Assembly: GCA_014526335.1 (NCBI GenBank)
Contig: JACTAT010000025.1
Location: 864,436 to 928,435 of the forward strand
Direction: 5' to 3'
DNA length: 64,000 nucleotides
Source: Chrysaora quinquecirrha
Taxonomy: Eukaryota; Cnidaria; Scyphozoa; Semaeostomeae; Pelagiidae
How positions within the stretch are numbered: the first letter of the stretch is position 1; the number at the start of each line of letters is the position of its first letter. Below are positions 1 to 10,460 of this stretch, piece by piece. The notes under the pieces are model-generated. The model saw only the letters and a program-made list of their open reading frames with translations. It was not told the origin of the DNA and ran no database searches. A program made the position numbers and the translations under genes.

Positions 1-107
1 TAAACCTAGAATGAGAATCACGTTTAAGTATTACTTCAAAGTGCGAAAAGAGTTACTATGGACGCTCTCTCCCAAGTAACAACCAAAACTGCTTTCTAAA
101 AATAATG

Positions 108-357
108 CCTGGCCAAACAATCAAACAATGTTTGTCAAACATTTGAAATTTGCTTAACAAGCAACAATTGAATGTTTGGCCACGCCAAAAAAATTGGTTC
201 GCAAGCAGCATTGCTGGGCAAATGTTTTTGAAAAAATAGAAAACAATTTATTCTTGAGTGAAAAGTAACCTTTTACCCCGTAGCCAAATGGTAAAACATT
301 TTGCTTGACATTCAAACTTCAAATGTTTGATAAACAATGTTTGATCGTTTGGCGAGG
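108..357. mobile_element. CAAACGATCAAACATTG MITE copy at the left edge
   Basis: Left GCCTGGCCAAACAATCAAAC and right inverse GTTTGATCGTTTGGC. It lies in an ATP13A1 intron. Confidence 0.75.
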
Positions 358-461
358 ATTCTTTTGCCCTTTTTGTTTCCTTTCTCCATGTTTTGCAATT
401 AAGATTACGTGGTAAGATGAGACTTGCAAAAGAAAATTTCAGGAATATTAGAACACCATAC

Positions 462-3089
462 CTGAAGTTGACATGGTTTGCTGCCCATGTTTCTAATTTC
501 CTTCATATTTCTTTGTTGCTTAAAAAAGCAAAACACAGACAAATTTAAATAACGTCAACACAACAGCCCCCTCATGATAAAAATTGGACCCGGATATAGA
601 TAGGATTCGGAAGTAAGGATAGTAGACACAAGCTAGAAACTCAACAGTTTGAGTTGTGAGGTGAGTTTTCTATGTCACTCAGAATTAAAGGAAAATTACA
701 GTTTTCTTTTCTTCTTTGTAGCTATTAGAAATAATTCATTTTTGGTAAGCAGATTCAAAGCAAGTAGTAAGCAGTTTTGGTTAGAAAATTGTTAAGGTTA
801 TAGAGGAAGTTTGCTACAGTAATTTAAAAAGAGGTTAATACACAATTGGTTAGAATCAAAAACAGTGAGGGTAGTAAAGAGTTACTTAAGCAGAATAATC
901 TTTAAGCTGTACCAACCTGTTGCACAAGTGTAGCTTCAAAAACGACCAACATGAACAATGTGAACACACTGTAATACCAATACTCATCAAGACACCAAAG
1001 ACCAACACAGAATACTTGAAATACAAAGAATGGTGCAGTTGCTCTCTCTTTGAATAATTCCATGAAATCTGGAACAGTCATTTGAATCCTGAAAATGGGA
1101 CAAAATGAAGCCATATAGAAAATTATTGTAGGCAGTTACAACTTTACGAAATTACATGAAAAAATATATATAATACTATATATCATATACATAATATATA
1201 ATCATAATAATATATGTAATGTATCGTGGAACTGAAGAAGGCTCAATATTGCCAAAACACATACAGTCAAATGGGAGGAGGGACTTGGGCTGTGTGACTT
1301 GGAGAGTTACTCGGCGATTTCATTGAGCTTTATAGCTCAGTGGAAATGTCGTTGGCTCTATGGTCATGCAGTCAAGGCTCAAATCTTATCTATTGTGGTA
1401 TGCCACTTGTGGAAGCATCTATCCAAGTGTTCACCATTCATGAAAGATATATGAATACGTATGGTGCTGAAGAGGGCTCAGCAAAGCCAAAACAAGACAT
1501 AAGTAAGATTTGGTAGTTAATTAAAACTACCAAGGCTGCATTATTCAATACCGTATATCTTTTATACTGACCTATTTTGTCCATATTTCCTCTGAGCAAT
1601 CTTAACGTCAGTTTCTTCTAAATATCCTTTAGATTCTTGATAAAACTTAAATGAATGGTCAATAGGGAAATCTACTTCCTTAAATTCCTTTTTTCCTTTT
1701 CATCATAAATGTATTTGAGTTTTGAAACTCAAACCAGATCTTGCTATCTTCTGAGTCCTAAAAAGGAAATAAGAAATCAAGAACGGAGTATAAGCTATAC
1801 TGTTATATTTGAAAATGTTAGAAGTTAATGTTGGTGGCAAACTACAGATATAGCTTTTATAAGAAACTAAATTATTAGCCCAGTACTGAAAGTCCAGAAT
1901 AAGAATAAAGTTAGAAGCCTATGAAAAAGACCATTTTTATTCATTATTCTCTCAATAAAAATTCAATGATAATCCAAACATTCTGCTGGCATACTTACAT
2001 TGTCATGAAACAAAGTAACCAACTCAGGGCTTCCATTATTTGGTGCTGGAACAACTTTTACAACTTCTGCTTTATTGATATCTTTCTCCTGGAACAATTT
2101 CAAAACAACTTCAAAACAATGCAAACCAAATTTTAGAAATAAGACAGCCTATTTTAAACCTAGCAGCTTTCAATGAGATGTCAGGTGTGCAAGCCTCTTT
2201 CTATTGTTCTCTCAGATTGTTTACCAATTGACCTAATTATTCTATTGACAGGGTAGCCTAGTGTAGTGGTTAGTACTTGCGCCATTTGTGTTTAAGGACT
2301 GCGGTTCAAATCCAGGATAGGGAGCACAAATTTCGAGGTGTAAAAAACATTACTCTCTGTGACTCGGAAGAACACGTAAAATGGAGGGCCCATCTTAACT
2401 GGGATGCTAAAGAACCACTGAGGACGTACGTAAACAACCCTTTTGCAGTGACCAACCTCAGTGCCAGGGAAGAGGTCGGCCTGGTGTTGATATTCCAAAA
2501 TTACTGTTGAGTGAATGAGACCTCAAAAATTAGCCAAGAAGTGCATTTGAACCCATTTGAACTCATGTGACCTATTGTTCTTCTATTGTTTTCCCAAATT
2601 GCGTAGTCAAATTGAAAAACTGCACAAAAAAGCTGATCCCAATATCTTGCAATTTCTTGTTTTTCCAACAGGCATTTAAAACCAAACCAAAACCAATTTG
2701 AGGTTACAGGTGAAGTGAAGGTGATTTGATTTGCTTTTAAACCACTAGGAAAAGGAGCCCAAGAAATATCATTGATTAGATTACATGAAAAAGAAGTAAC
2801 ATTTAAATAATCATTCTGTAATATTTTAAAAACAACTCACCGACACACAAGTGAAGGCACAACGTACATGCACTGACCAGTGGCAAAATAGGCAGGTCAA
2901 AACTTGCAAAGCCCCAGTGATTGCCAGCGCTATACAGCCCAGTTCAAAATGCTCTAGGGCTCCATAGACAAATAACCATGTGTAAAAAACAACAGAGTAC
3001 AAGATGATAAATGGAAAGACGTAGCCGTGAAGTATTATAGGTCTACGCCTGTACCATTTCACATATTCTATCTCCTTGTTCAGCGCCAT
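462..3089 (-). CDS. ATP13A1: ATP13A1 (P5A-type ER ATPase), 5' part, five coding exons
   Basis: Exons on the minus strand: 3089-2841, 2088-1999, 1757-1572, 1088-917 and 518-462, all with GT-AG ends and agreeing phases (the third only after allowing two missing bases). The first exon starts MALNKEIEY and holds two hydrophobic segments with a [11 protein letters not shown] lead-in. The second has [12 protein letters not shown], the fourth [20 protein letters not shown] and [16 protein letters not shown], and the fifth [15 protein letters not shown]; all are hallmarks of animal ATP13A1 upstream of the actuator domain. From family knowledge, P5A ATPases sit in the ER membrane and extract mis-inserted transmembrane helices. 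The actuator, phosphorylation (DKTGT) and nucleotide-binding parts lie beyond base 1. An upstream in-frame ATG at 3194 would add 35 residues; I prefer 3089 because the family-like sequence begins there. Identity is very secure. Confidence 0.95.
1221..1495 (+). mobile_element. tRNA-derived SINE (GCTCTATAGCTCAGTGG family)
   Basis: TTTATAGCTCAGTGGAAATG, then GCAGTCAAGGCTCAAATC, then TATTGTGGTATGCCACTTGT. The body contains CTGAAGAGGGCTCAGC. Same family as 20640, 24150 and 32515; here inside an ATP13A1 intron. Confidence 0.75.
1572..1757 (-). other. ATP13A1: ATP13A1 third coding exon with two apparent one-base deletions
   Basis: The exon opens [12 protein letters not shown], must then change frame to read [10 protein letters not shown], and change again to read [19 protein letters not shown] and [11 protein letters not shown]. 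Each shift is repaired by adding one A: in the A4 run (T4 at 1720-1723 on the plus strand) and in the A6 run (T6 at 1689-1694). Phase logic agrees: the exon is 186 nt, but its neighbours require a length of 2 modulo 3, which two added bases give. The corrected reading matches the conserved FEFQ..KY.YD..EKK..F block of animal ATP13A1. A consensus error is more likely than a pseudogene because the flanking exons are intact. Confidence 0.85.
2251..2505 (+). mobile_element. tRNA-derived SINE of a second family in ATP13A1 intron
   Basis: GTGTAGTGGTTAGTACTTGC (A box) and GCGGTTCAAATCC (B box) about 35 bp apart, followed by a SINE-like body. ORFs on both strands across it are not genes. Only copy seen here. 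Confidence 0.7.
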
Positions 3090-3309
3090 TTTGGCGTTCT
3101 TTGTGAAGAAAAGAAACGAGGGCGTTTGAAACAGAGGCCGAACAAACTGATAAAGAGACTGTTTGAAAATGTCACCTGTTTGACTTGCTCCCACCCTTTG
3201 GATTGTAATTCTGCCGCATGTTATTCTTGCTCACTTTGTTTATGTTTTCAAGATGTTGCTTGGTTGTTTTAGTGCTCTGAGAAATTGATGAAAAATGTCA
3301 GAAAATATA
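3090..3309. promoter_or_regulatory. Divergent promoter between ATP13A1 and TTC23-like
   Basis: The two start codons are 220 bp apart on opposite strands, so transcription of both must begin in or close to this interval. I see no clear TATA box. The region is not repeat-derived, unlike most non-coding DNA here. The promoter role is inferred from layout only. Confidence 0.5.
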
Positions 3310-5670
3310 ATGGAAACAACAAGTTTAACGTCTGTATCAGATAGTGGTGATATAAGTGATACGTCTGAAGGTATGATGATCGCTCTTTCGATCCCTACTC
3401 TCTCTACTACGATCTCTACTACTACGGTGAATACAGGATCCTCGCTTGTCGTGTCGTAGTTACGCGGTTTTGTGGTCACGTGATGTTTATCTTTCTATGA
3501 TATAAAATAACATGTACCAAATTGACTTTATTTAAAGCTGCATTTGGCAAAGCATGTAATTTTGGAAGTTCACACTGACGGGCGTTTTAAAACAGCGGAA
3601 TAAGCAGAAAATCTGGAAGAATTCTTTGCCTGTGACATGGCTAATTTGGTTACCATAGAATTGCGGTAACCATGCATGTGGTGGGATGCAGAACGGTTGG
3701 CAAAAAATTACCAACTGAATGAAAGGCGTAAAAAACCCGAGCTTCCTCACAGGTCCGGTTAATTTCACACCTTTCTATCCGACCTTTGCAATAAATAAAA
3801 AAGAAGCCACATTTCTCCTTGCCCAGTGATGGGAAATGGATCTCGTGGATGCCCAACTAAGTATCAAAGACTTGTCATGATTAGCGATGACTATAATGTC
3901 TAATACGGTGTCAGAAACACTCTTGATAAGTTCAAATATATCTACTCTAAAAGGCGCATTCTGTACTGAAAATTTTTTGTAACAGGATCGCATCTTTTTC
4001 CGTACGCTAGATAAGCGGGTCCATTTGGATCAGTTCCCGATCCGTGCCCGTTTCAACGCAATGAAATCGCATCCAAATCGTACCCGAAAGGTACGGAGGT
4101 TTTGGATCCATATATTTCGGATCTGTATCTTTTTCTCTCCTGTAAATGGGGTCTAAACCAGCATTGTAATCAGTTTCTCGCATTTGCTTTTGCAGGAAGC
4201 CGAAAAACTATGACGCTTGCTTTGCCGACGAGTAATGTAGAGGAGACCGAAGCGATTCTAAATGACGGAGAAGAAGACGCGGAATTGGCAAGTGAAACAG
4301 CACGAATCAACGACGCTCGAAAAAAACCGCTGTTATGTTGGTTTGATGAAATGAATTTAAACAAAGAGAATGAGGATAGCGATGAAGCAGTTATTGAAGA
4401 ATCGACATCCGGAATGCTACCAGAAGTTCGATTATCGAAACTACGAATAAACGCAGCTAAACTCGCGAGGAGTGGCGAAAACGAGGAAGCCGTGAACGAG
4501 AAGATCCGAGCTATCGCTCTTGTACGAATTATTTACGGCGATTTGCATCTACAGCGAGCTCGTACTTATGCGGAATTAGCCGAAGGTTATCTTAAGCTAC
4601 GAAAACTACCGTTACAAGCGATGAAACATGCCGAAAATGCGAGGGATATTTTGCTTGAGATCGAATCTACTCGGCTGCATGAATCAAGCGGTGCCGAAAA
4701 CAGAGCCGAAACGGCTTCGGTTTTGGAGCTGATTTATTTCACAATGGGAAAAGCGAGTAAAATGCTAAAGAAATACAAAAAGGCGGATAATTTACTCCAG
4801 AAGTCTTATATAGTGTCCAAAAAGAAAACTGAGGAGTGTGGAAGTTCGCTACGAGATGTTTACAAAGCGGTGGAGATTCTTACGATGTTAGGCGAAGTTT
4901 CGCGTTTACGAAAACAGAACGGGCAAGCGATGGAATGGTTCGAAAAAGCGATTGAGTTGATTGAAGAAAAACTTGGAAATGATTCCGGTGATTTAATTCC
5001 ACTTTATCACCAATTAGGCAAAACTGAGCTCCAGCTTGGGAAGAACGCAAATTTCGAGAAAGTTTTCGAGAGTTACGGCAAAGCTAGAACGATAGCCGCA
5101 ACGGTTTACGGTAAAGTGTCTTTAGAATACGCGACATCTTGCGCGTTATTGGCGAAATCATACGTCGCAAGTGAAGACCGCGTGTATACCTCCTGCGCAG
5201 AGACAGCCTTCGAAGAGGCAATAATGGTTTTCGAGACTTCGCTTGGACGAGATCACCGAAAAACATTAGAAACGAAAGAGAGGCTGTGTAAGTTATTGTT
5301 ACAGTCCGCAAAGCAAAACGAGGCTGAAGCCAAAATCAAAGAATTGATTGCTGGGAAGATTAGACGATTCGGGGAAATTAGCGAACAAGTTGCCGACTCT
5401 TATAAGATGTTAGGTGGACTGTATTTATCGAAAAACCAGTTCAAAACTGCGATGTCAAAGCTGTTGAAAAGCCTTGAAATATACCAAGTTGTACTTGGTA
5501 GTCAGAATCTCAAAACGAAGAGCTTACTGCGAGTGATTGAATCTATGAAGAAATCCCCAGCTGCAAGCGAAGTGAATCTCGCAGAGGAAAAACTCAAAGA
5601 ACGACCGAGATTCAATAATACTGTATCAGGGACAAAACAGTTTGCGTTTTCTAAACCATTAATGTTATAG
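3310..5670 (+). CDS. TTC23: TPR-repeat protein of the TTC23 family, two coding exons
   Basis: Exon 1 is 3310-3370 (METTSLTSVSDSGDISDTSE, then GT donor). Exon 2 is 4196-5670 after a TTTGCAG acceptor; both are phase 1, and the join reads on as GSRKTMTLALP. The product is 511 residues. After an acidic N-terminus come helical repeats: VRIIYGDLHLQRARTYAELA with EGYLKLRKLPLQAMKHAENA, then several A-x-x-x-LG/Y-x-x-A units, then DHRKTLETKERLCKLL. These resemble TTC23/TTC23L, TPR proteins that in vertebrates localise at the ciliary base and affect Hedgehog signalling. Length is somewhat above the vertebrate proteins. The bulk of the protein is one exon. An ORF starting at 4102 reads through the intron and is not the likely start. 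The TPR fold is confident; the exact subfamily is less so. Confidence 0.72.
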
Positions 5671-6245
5671 TTAGAGGTTCTATTTTGTATGTATATTCGG
5701 TTGTATATCTATTTGAATTGCTGTAATTTTGTTCTTATTTAAACTATGTGGCACATCATAATATTTGAGTAGACTTATTACATTCGTCATAATCTACGCT
5801 CCTCCACACCCCCACCACCCACTCCAACTCTGAAAATAATTTATCGCAGAAGAAAAATAGGAAACATTGTACAGACACTTTGCATACCGCACCTCGAAAT
5901 GCGTTAGCCTCTTGCACTCATCTTAGGCCTAGCAAATCAAGCAAACCGAGTCGCAAACCTTGTTTGATAGGAAAAATTTGCGAAGTTTTTGGAAGATTTT
6001 AAACATTTTCTGCTTGTCACAAAATGTTTGACATCAGCAAAAATGTTTGACAAGCGATGTTTAGCCAAATAAACAAACTTTAAAACATGTTGTTTCATAA
6101 AAAATTTCAAATGTTAAAAAACCGACGTTTGGTTTATGGGCCATGTTACAAACATTCCTTCATACGCGGAATTTGCTGGCGAAAATTTTATGACGCGGGA
6201 AAACGTCGAAATAGTTCGTTTGATTTACAAGAAAATAAGTAATTC

Positions 6246-6519
6246 AATCGTTTGACAAATAATGTTTATGATTTACCAAAATGCTTAAACATTTTGTTTG
6301 ATAAGCAACTATCAATTGTTTGACAAATAATGTTTATGATTTACCAAAATGCTTAAACATTTTGTTTGACAAGCAAGTATCAATTATTTGACAAATAATG
6401 TTTATGATTTACCAAAATGCTTAAACATTTTGTTTGATAAGCAACTATCAATCGTTTGACAAATAATGTTTTCCGACCTGCCCAGGCCCAAAATGCTTAA
6501 ACACTTTGTTTCGCAGACA
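6246..6519. repeat. 68-bp tandem repeat of transposon-derived sequence
   Basis: Units begin at about 6246, 6314, 6382 and 6450, an exact 68-bp spacing. Each reads TTTGACAAATAATGTTTATG and then ATGCTTAAACATTTTGTTTG. The words match the terminal repeats of the MITE family found throughout the window, so this is a local tandem amplification of a MITE end. Confidence 0.85.
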
Positions 6520-6820
6520 AATTGCAATTGTTTGACAAACAACGATTTGTGATTTGCCAATGCTATTGCAAATGCTTGATTGACAAAAGCTTTGCGAAGT
6601 AGACAAATGGCAAAACATTGCTATTAATTTGACAGGGAAGTTTCAAATGTTTGACAAACAATGTCTGATCCTTTGGCCAGTATCTTAGAAGAAAACCTCT
6701 TCAATTTCCTCAACTCTCGCTCCAGTATTTAAGGCGAACTAGTTTAAAAAAGGAGAAGATTTTATCGACATTAAAACTTTTGATAATCAAATGATGCTGA
6801 TTAACCACACATATCAACAG

Positions 6821-6826
6821 TTTATT
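6821..6826 (-). terminator. CEP350: CEP350 polyadenylation signal
   Basis: AATAAA on the minus strand, 33 nt past the CEP350 stop codon (6860-6862). It is the nearest canonical hexamer and implies a very short 3' UTR. The site itself is inferred. Confidence 0.55.
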
Positions 6827-6859
6827 ACAAACAGTAAAACTAAAAATCAACTCTATTTA

Positions 6860-9800
6860 CTACACAAGATCCTCTAAGTGACCTCTACTGGTTTGAATAT
6901 CCTTAATTAATTGGCAAGTCTCATCTATTAAACTATCTAATATACCCTGAGTCAACTGATCCTTAACTCTCAGTTCATCCTCATCGTAATTCACCCATTG
7001 CGGTTCCTCCTCACGCAGTTCCTCCACCAACAACGCGTCGATATAATCCTTTTTCGCAGTATTCAGTGGCAGCCTCTTTTTCAGCACATCAAGTGACGGT
7101 CTGCCGTCTTCCAAACCAAGGCACACACAGACATGTTTTTGTAATGATTTAATGAGATCCTGTCCAGTTAAATGGTGAATTTGTCGGATAAATTTCGCGA
7201 AAACTCGCCGACTCGGCTTCGACCAAGGTTGCTTCGCTACGGTTTGAATACTCTTGAACTCCTTCGCTTCTTTAAATAAATCCTTCGTAACGTCGAAAAT
7301 CATTCGCTTGTACAATAAATTACTGGAGTTTTCAAAATCAGAATTTTCGGTATCGCTTTGTAGATACGAATCACTCGGTGATAAGATCTCGTAATTTTCG
7401 CTATGAACTAACTTAGAAATTATCCTATTCGCAGATTCCGAAACAAGCCGATTCACTTCGGGTATTGTATGCGGTACACGTATCATTGGTTCGCCGAACT
7501 CAAAATCACGGACCGGGGGTATCAGGTCGGTTTCGTCGTCGGCAAGCTGTAGAATATCCCGGTCTCCTGGCAAGGCAAACGGTTCGTCCTCCTCGGAATC
7601 TTCACCGAGCAAATCATCGATTTCTTGGTCCATTTTTTTCAGCTCGCTAAGTTTGGCCGCCAGGAGGTCAGTATCGAAAGCTAACGGAGCATCGTCTAGT
7701 CGTGGCTCAGGAGGCGATTGTGCGTCAGTCGGGGAGACGACTATTCCATCTTTGTTCTTGACGATGACATTGACGAGTATCGGGCTGGAATGATCGTGCT
7801 GTTTACTAGCTTGGCTGGCAACAGGAGGTTTCTGACTTTCTACCTCACTAGAAAGCTTTCCTTGCTTTTCCTGCATTACTTTAATCATGTGGGATATGGC
7901 ATCAGTAAGCAATGTCTTAGTGACTTTATCTACCTCCTTCTCAGCACCTCTATCGCGGCTTTCGACTTTAACGCCAATATCGCTAGCTTTAACGTCCACT
8001 TTAACGCTGAAATCACCTTCTCTTTCTACCGCAGCTCGAATTTCGTCTAGGTCTCCGTTTGTTAATTGATCAAGAGCCTTTAGTTTATTTCTTGTCGTAT
8101 CCTCCTCGCTCTTATCGCCAGCTTTTGCCGATATCGACGCATCACTAACGGACGGAGTAATATAGGCTTCGTTAATTTCAAATTCCTCCCTGTTAAATTG
8201 CCCAGGCAGACCACGGACGGTCATCCTCTTAATAGTATCATCAGACTTCTCTGACAAACTCTCAACGATCTCCTCAGAAACATCATCATCAGTACTTTGC
8301 AAAACACTCTTCAAACTGCATTTTCCAAAAGACAAATCATTCTCGTTTTTCCCTCCGTCTTCCTCCCAACTTTTAGCTGAATCCAGTTTACTGACGGACT
8401 GATCTTCTTGCACCTCCGATCTTTTTATCTGCAGAGATTCAACGAGCAGCTTTTTCAGCAAACTCTCTGTTACATTATCAGCAAGCTTGTCCACATCTAT
8501 TCTTGGTGGCGCAGGCACAAGCTCCTCCTCAGAGGTCTCAGCCTCGGAATCAACTAATGAAGATTCATGAGGTTCAACTGATTCACCCAGAACGAGGCTG
8601 GTAGCTTCATTCTTCGCTGATCTATCCGAGCTTTTGCTAATGTCAGCGTGAGCAGAAATGTTCTCCGATATTTCTTCAGTAATGCTAGCTTTTGATTGCT
8701 GTTTTGACGACAGTTCTTGCCGTTTTGAGTCGGTAACATCCTCGAAATCGTCGTGGTATGCAATGTCTTGATAGCTTTGTTTCGGTGAGCTTTCACGCGA
8801 CGAGTACTCGCCTTCACGAGTTGAGGGTCGTGATTTTTGCGAGTCTTCTTTGATGGATTCAGACTTCGAGACCAATTCAAACTTCGTGGACATTTTACTG
8901 TCGTGATCTTCAGTCGCATCAAGTTCTTCGCTAACAATATTATCAACCTCCTCCACAGAGCTCTCCAACGCTTCGGGAGCTTCAATTCTCCTCCGCATCT
9001 TTGCACAGAGCGATGTTCTTTATCGGACTGAACAGCCCGAAATCAGTCGGGCAGTCAAAGTAACGCTTGCCACGAAACGATCCATCAGTATTACCGAGTT
9101 TTTCATCCAGCTGAATCCCAGCAACAACGACAGGCGAAAACGACGTCTTGCCGATAAATCGTATGGTACCTCTCAGTGCATCATCAACAGTCACTTTGTC
9201 GCTGATTTTGAATTGGTCGTATTTCGATAACGCTGAAGTCGATTGATCTATTACACCATTGCTAAGTTTCGCATCAGATTGTAAGGACCTTGATGAGACA
9301 GTTTTACTTGACGCGGATTTGATAGACTCTGATATAGCTGATATATCTTCACGAATAGACTTCTCTTCTTCCTCTGTTCTTTGATCTGACCTTCCATTAA
9401 CAACACCTCCCTCTAGATCTACTCTGCTCGCTACAGTGGCTTTTCCAGACCTCGAAGCCACGGAGAGGGAGCTCTCGAAGAAATCATCATCATAGATATT
9501 ACTCCCACCTTTAGATTCTTTTCCACTCGCTTTTGAAGCATCTAGAACCCTCTCGGAGATGCTCTCATCAGAATCAATGCTTTTCAAGGCAGAATGTATA
9601 CTCTCAGAGCGGGGGCTAGCATAATCCGGCTTCACCTTCTGATTCAAAGACGCTGTGATTTCAGATCTTTCCTCAGAAGCTTGTGTAAGCTCGGCTCGGA
9701 CTTTCTCGCTAACAGAGCCCGCTTTGGTGATCTCACTCTCGTGTTTACTATATTGAGACAGATCAGTCTGGGGAATTGAAGATCTTGGCGTCCCATTAGC

Positions 9801-10460
9801 TGATGTATGCGTGGTATCGCGCTTTTGAGATGCCTGAGACGCAGAATTTGAACGCTCAGAGATTTCTGACTTTATTTCACTCGACACGCTATCAGCCGGT
9901 TTTTCATCTATCTCTGATACAATGCTCTCTGAAATACTATCCACCTTTGAGCTTTCATGATGAGATTTCGACACTGAGGGTTCTTTGAACATAGAGCGCT
10001 CCTTTCCTGACGCTCTGGAGTGCTCGCTTTCAAAATCATCATAATCATAATCATCACTGTGCGAGCGTGCCCTCTCCTCTGCGGAGGTATCTTTGATGCT
10101 TCTCAGCGCATCCAGCTCCTCCGAGATGCTTTTGGCCTGCGATGTTCTAGAGAGATCCATTTCAGTTCTCCGTAGCGCATCTCCCCCAGCATTATTAGTA
10201 GTTGATTTTGTTTGTGATTTTGGCGAAAGTTGCTCACTATCCGGCTGTACTTCATCGCTATCTTTTCGCTCAGCATGTGTTTTCGCTGTACTTTCTTTCG
10301 CCTTTTTAGTAGCATTCTGATCATGTAAATTGCTTTGTTGTAAGATTTTCGGCGAGAGGATTTTCGGTGAGACAGGCGCCTTGATGAATGAGCTTGCATC
10401 ACCGATACTACGATCATTCAAATTCTCTTTATTTTCGATTGATATCAAAGATTCGACGGC
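6860..10460 (-). CDS. CEP350: CEP350 last exon: Ser/Glu-rich region, CAP-Gly domain, conserved C-terminus
   Basis: A 3.6-kb terminal exon after a CTTGACAG acceptor. First comes a long Ser/Glu/Lys-rich stretch with little order. The CAP-Gly domain follows at about 9215-9020: FKISDKVTVDDALRGTIRFI, then TSFSPVVVAGIQLDEKLGNT with GNTDG as the degenerate glycine-rich tubulin-binding motif, then GKRYFDCPTDFGLFSP. The frame then breaks near 8981-8996; skipping one base restores an open frame to the stop at 6860. That frame holds LAAKLSELKKMDQEIDDLLG, RVPHTIPEVNRLV, RMIFDVTKDLFKEA and VEELREEEPQWVNYDEDELR, the known CEP350 C-terminal block that binds FOP-type partners in vertebrates. The stop is TAG after HLEDLV. 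Confidence 0.93.

Larger units (their letters stand above)
5671..6859. other. Convergent intergenic region between TTC23-like and CEP350
   Basis: It holds the 3' flanks of both genes. From about 5940 to 6680 it is filled with degenerate copies of the AAACATTGTTTGAC-rich transposon family described at 27940. No further gene was seen. Confidence 0.7.

Noticed and set aside
4102..4195. Upstream part of the TTC23-like ORF (MDPYISDLYLF)
   Set aside because: A good acceptor at 4195 and an upstream coding exon at 3310-3370 in matching phase show this is intron.
8554..9006. 150-codon minus ORF with basic Arg/Lys-rich protein
   Set aside because: It is the third frame of the CEP350 last exon; the overlapping acidic frame has the conserved C-terminus.
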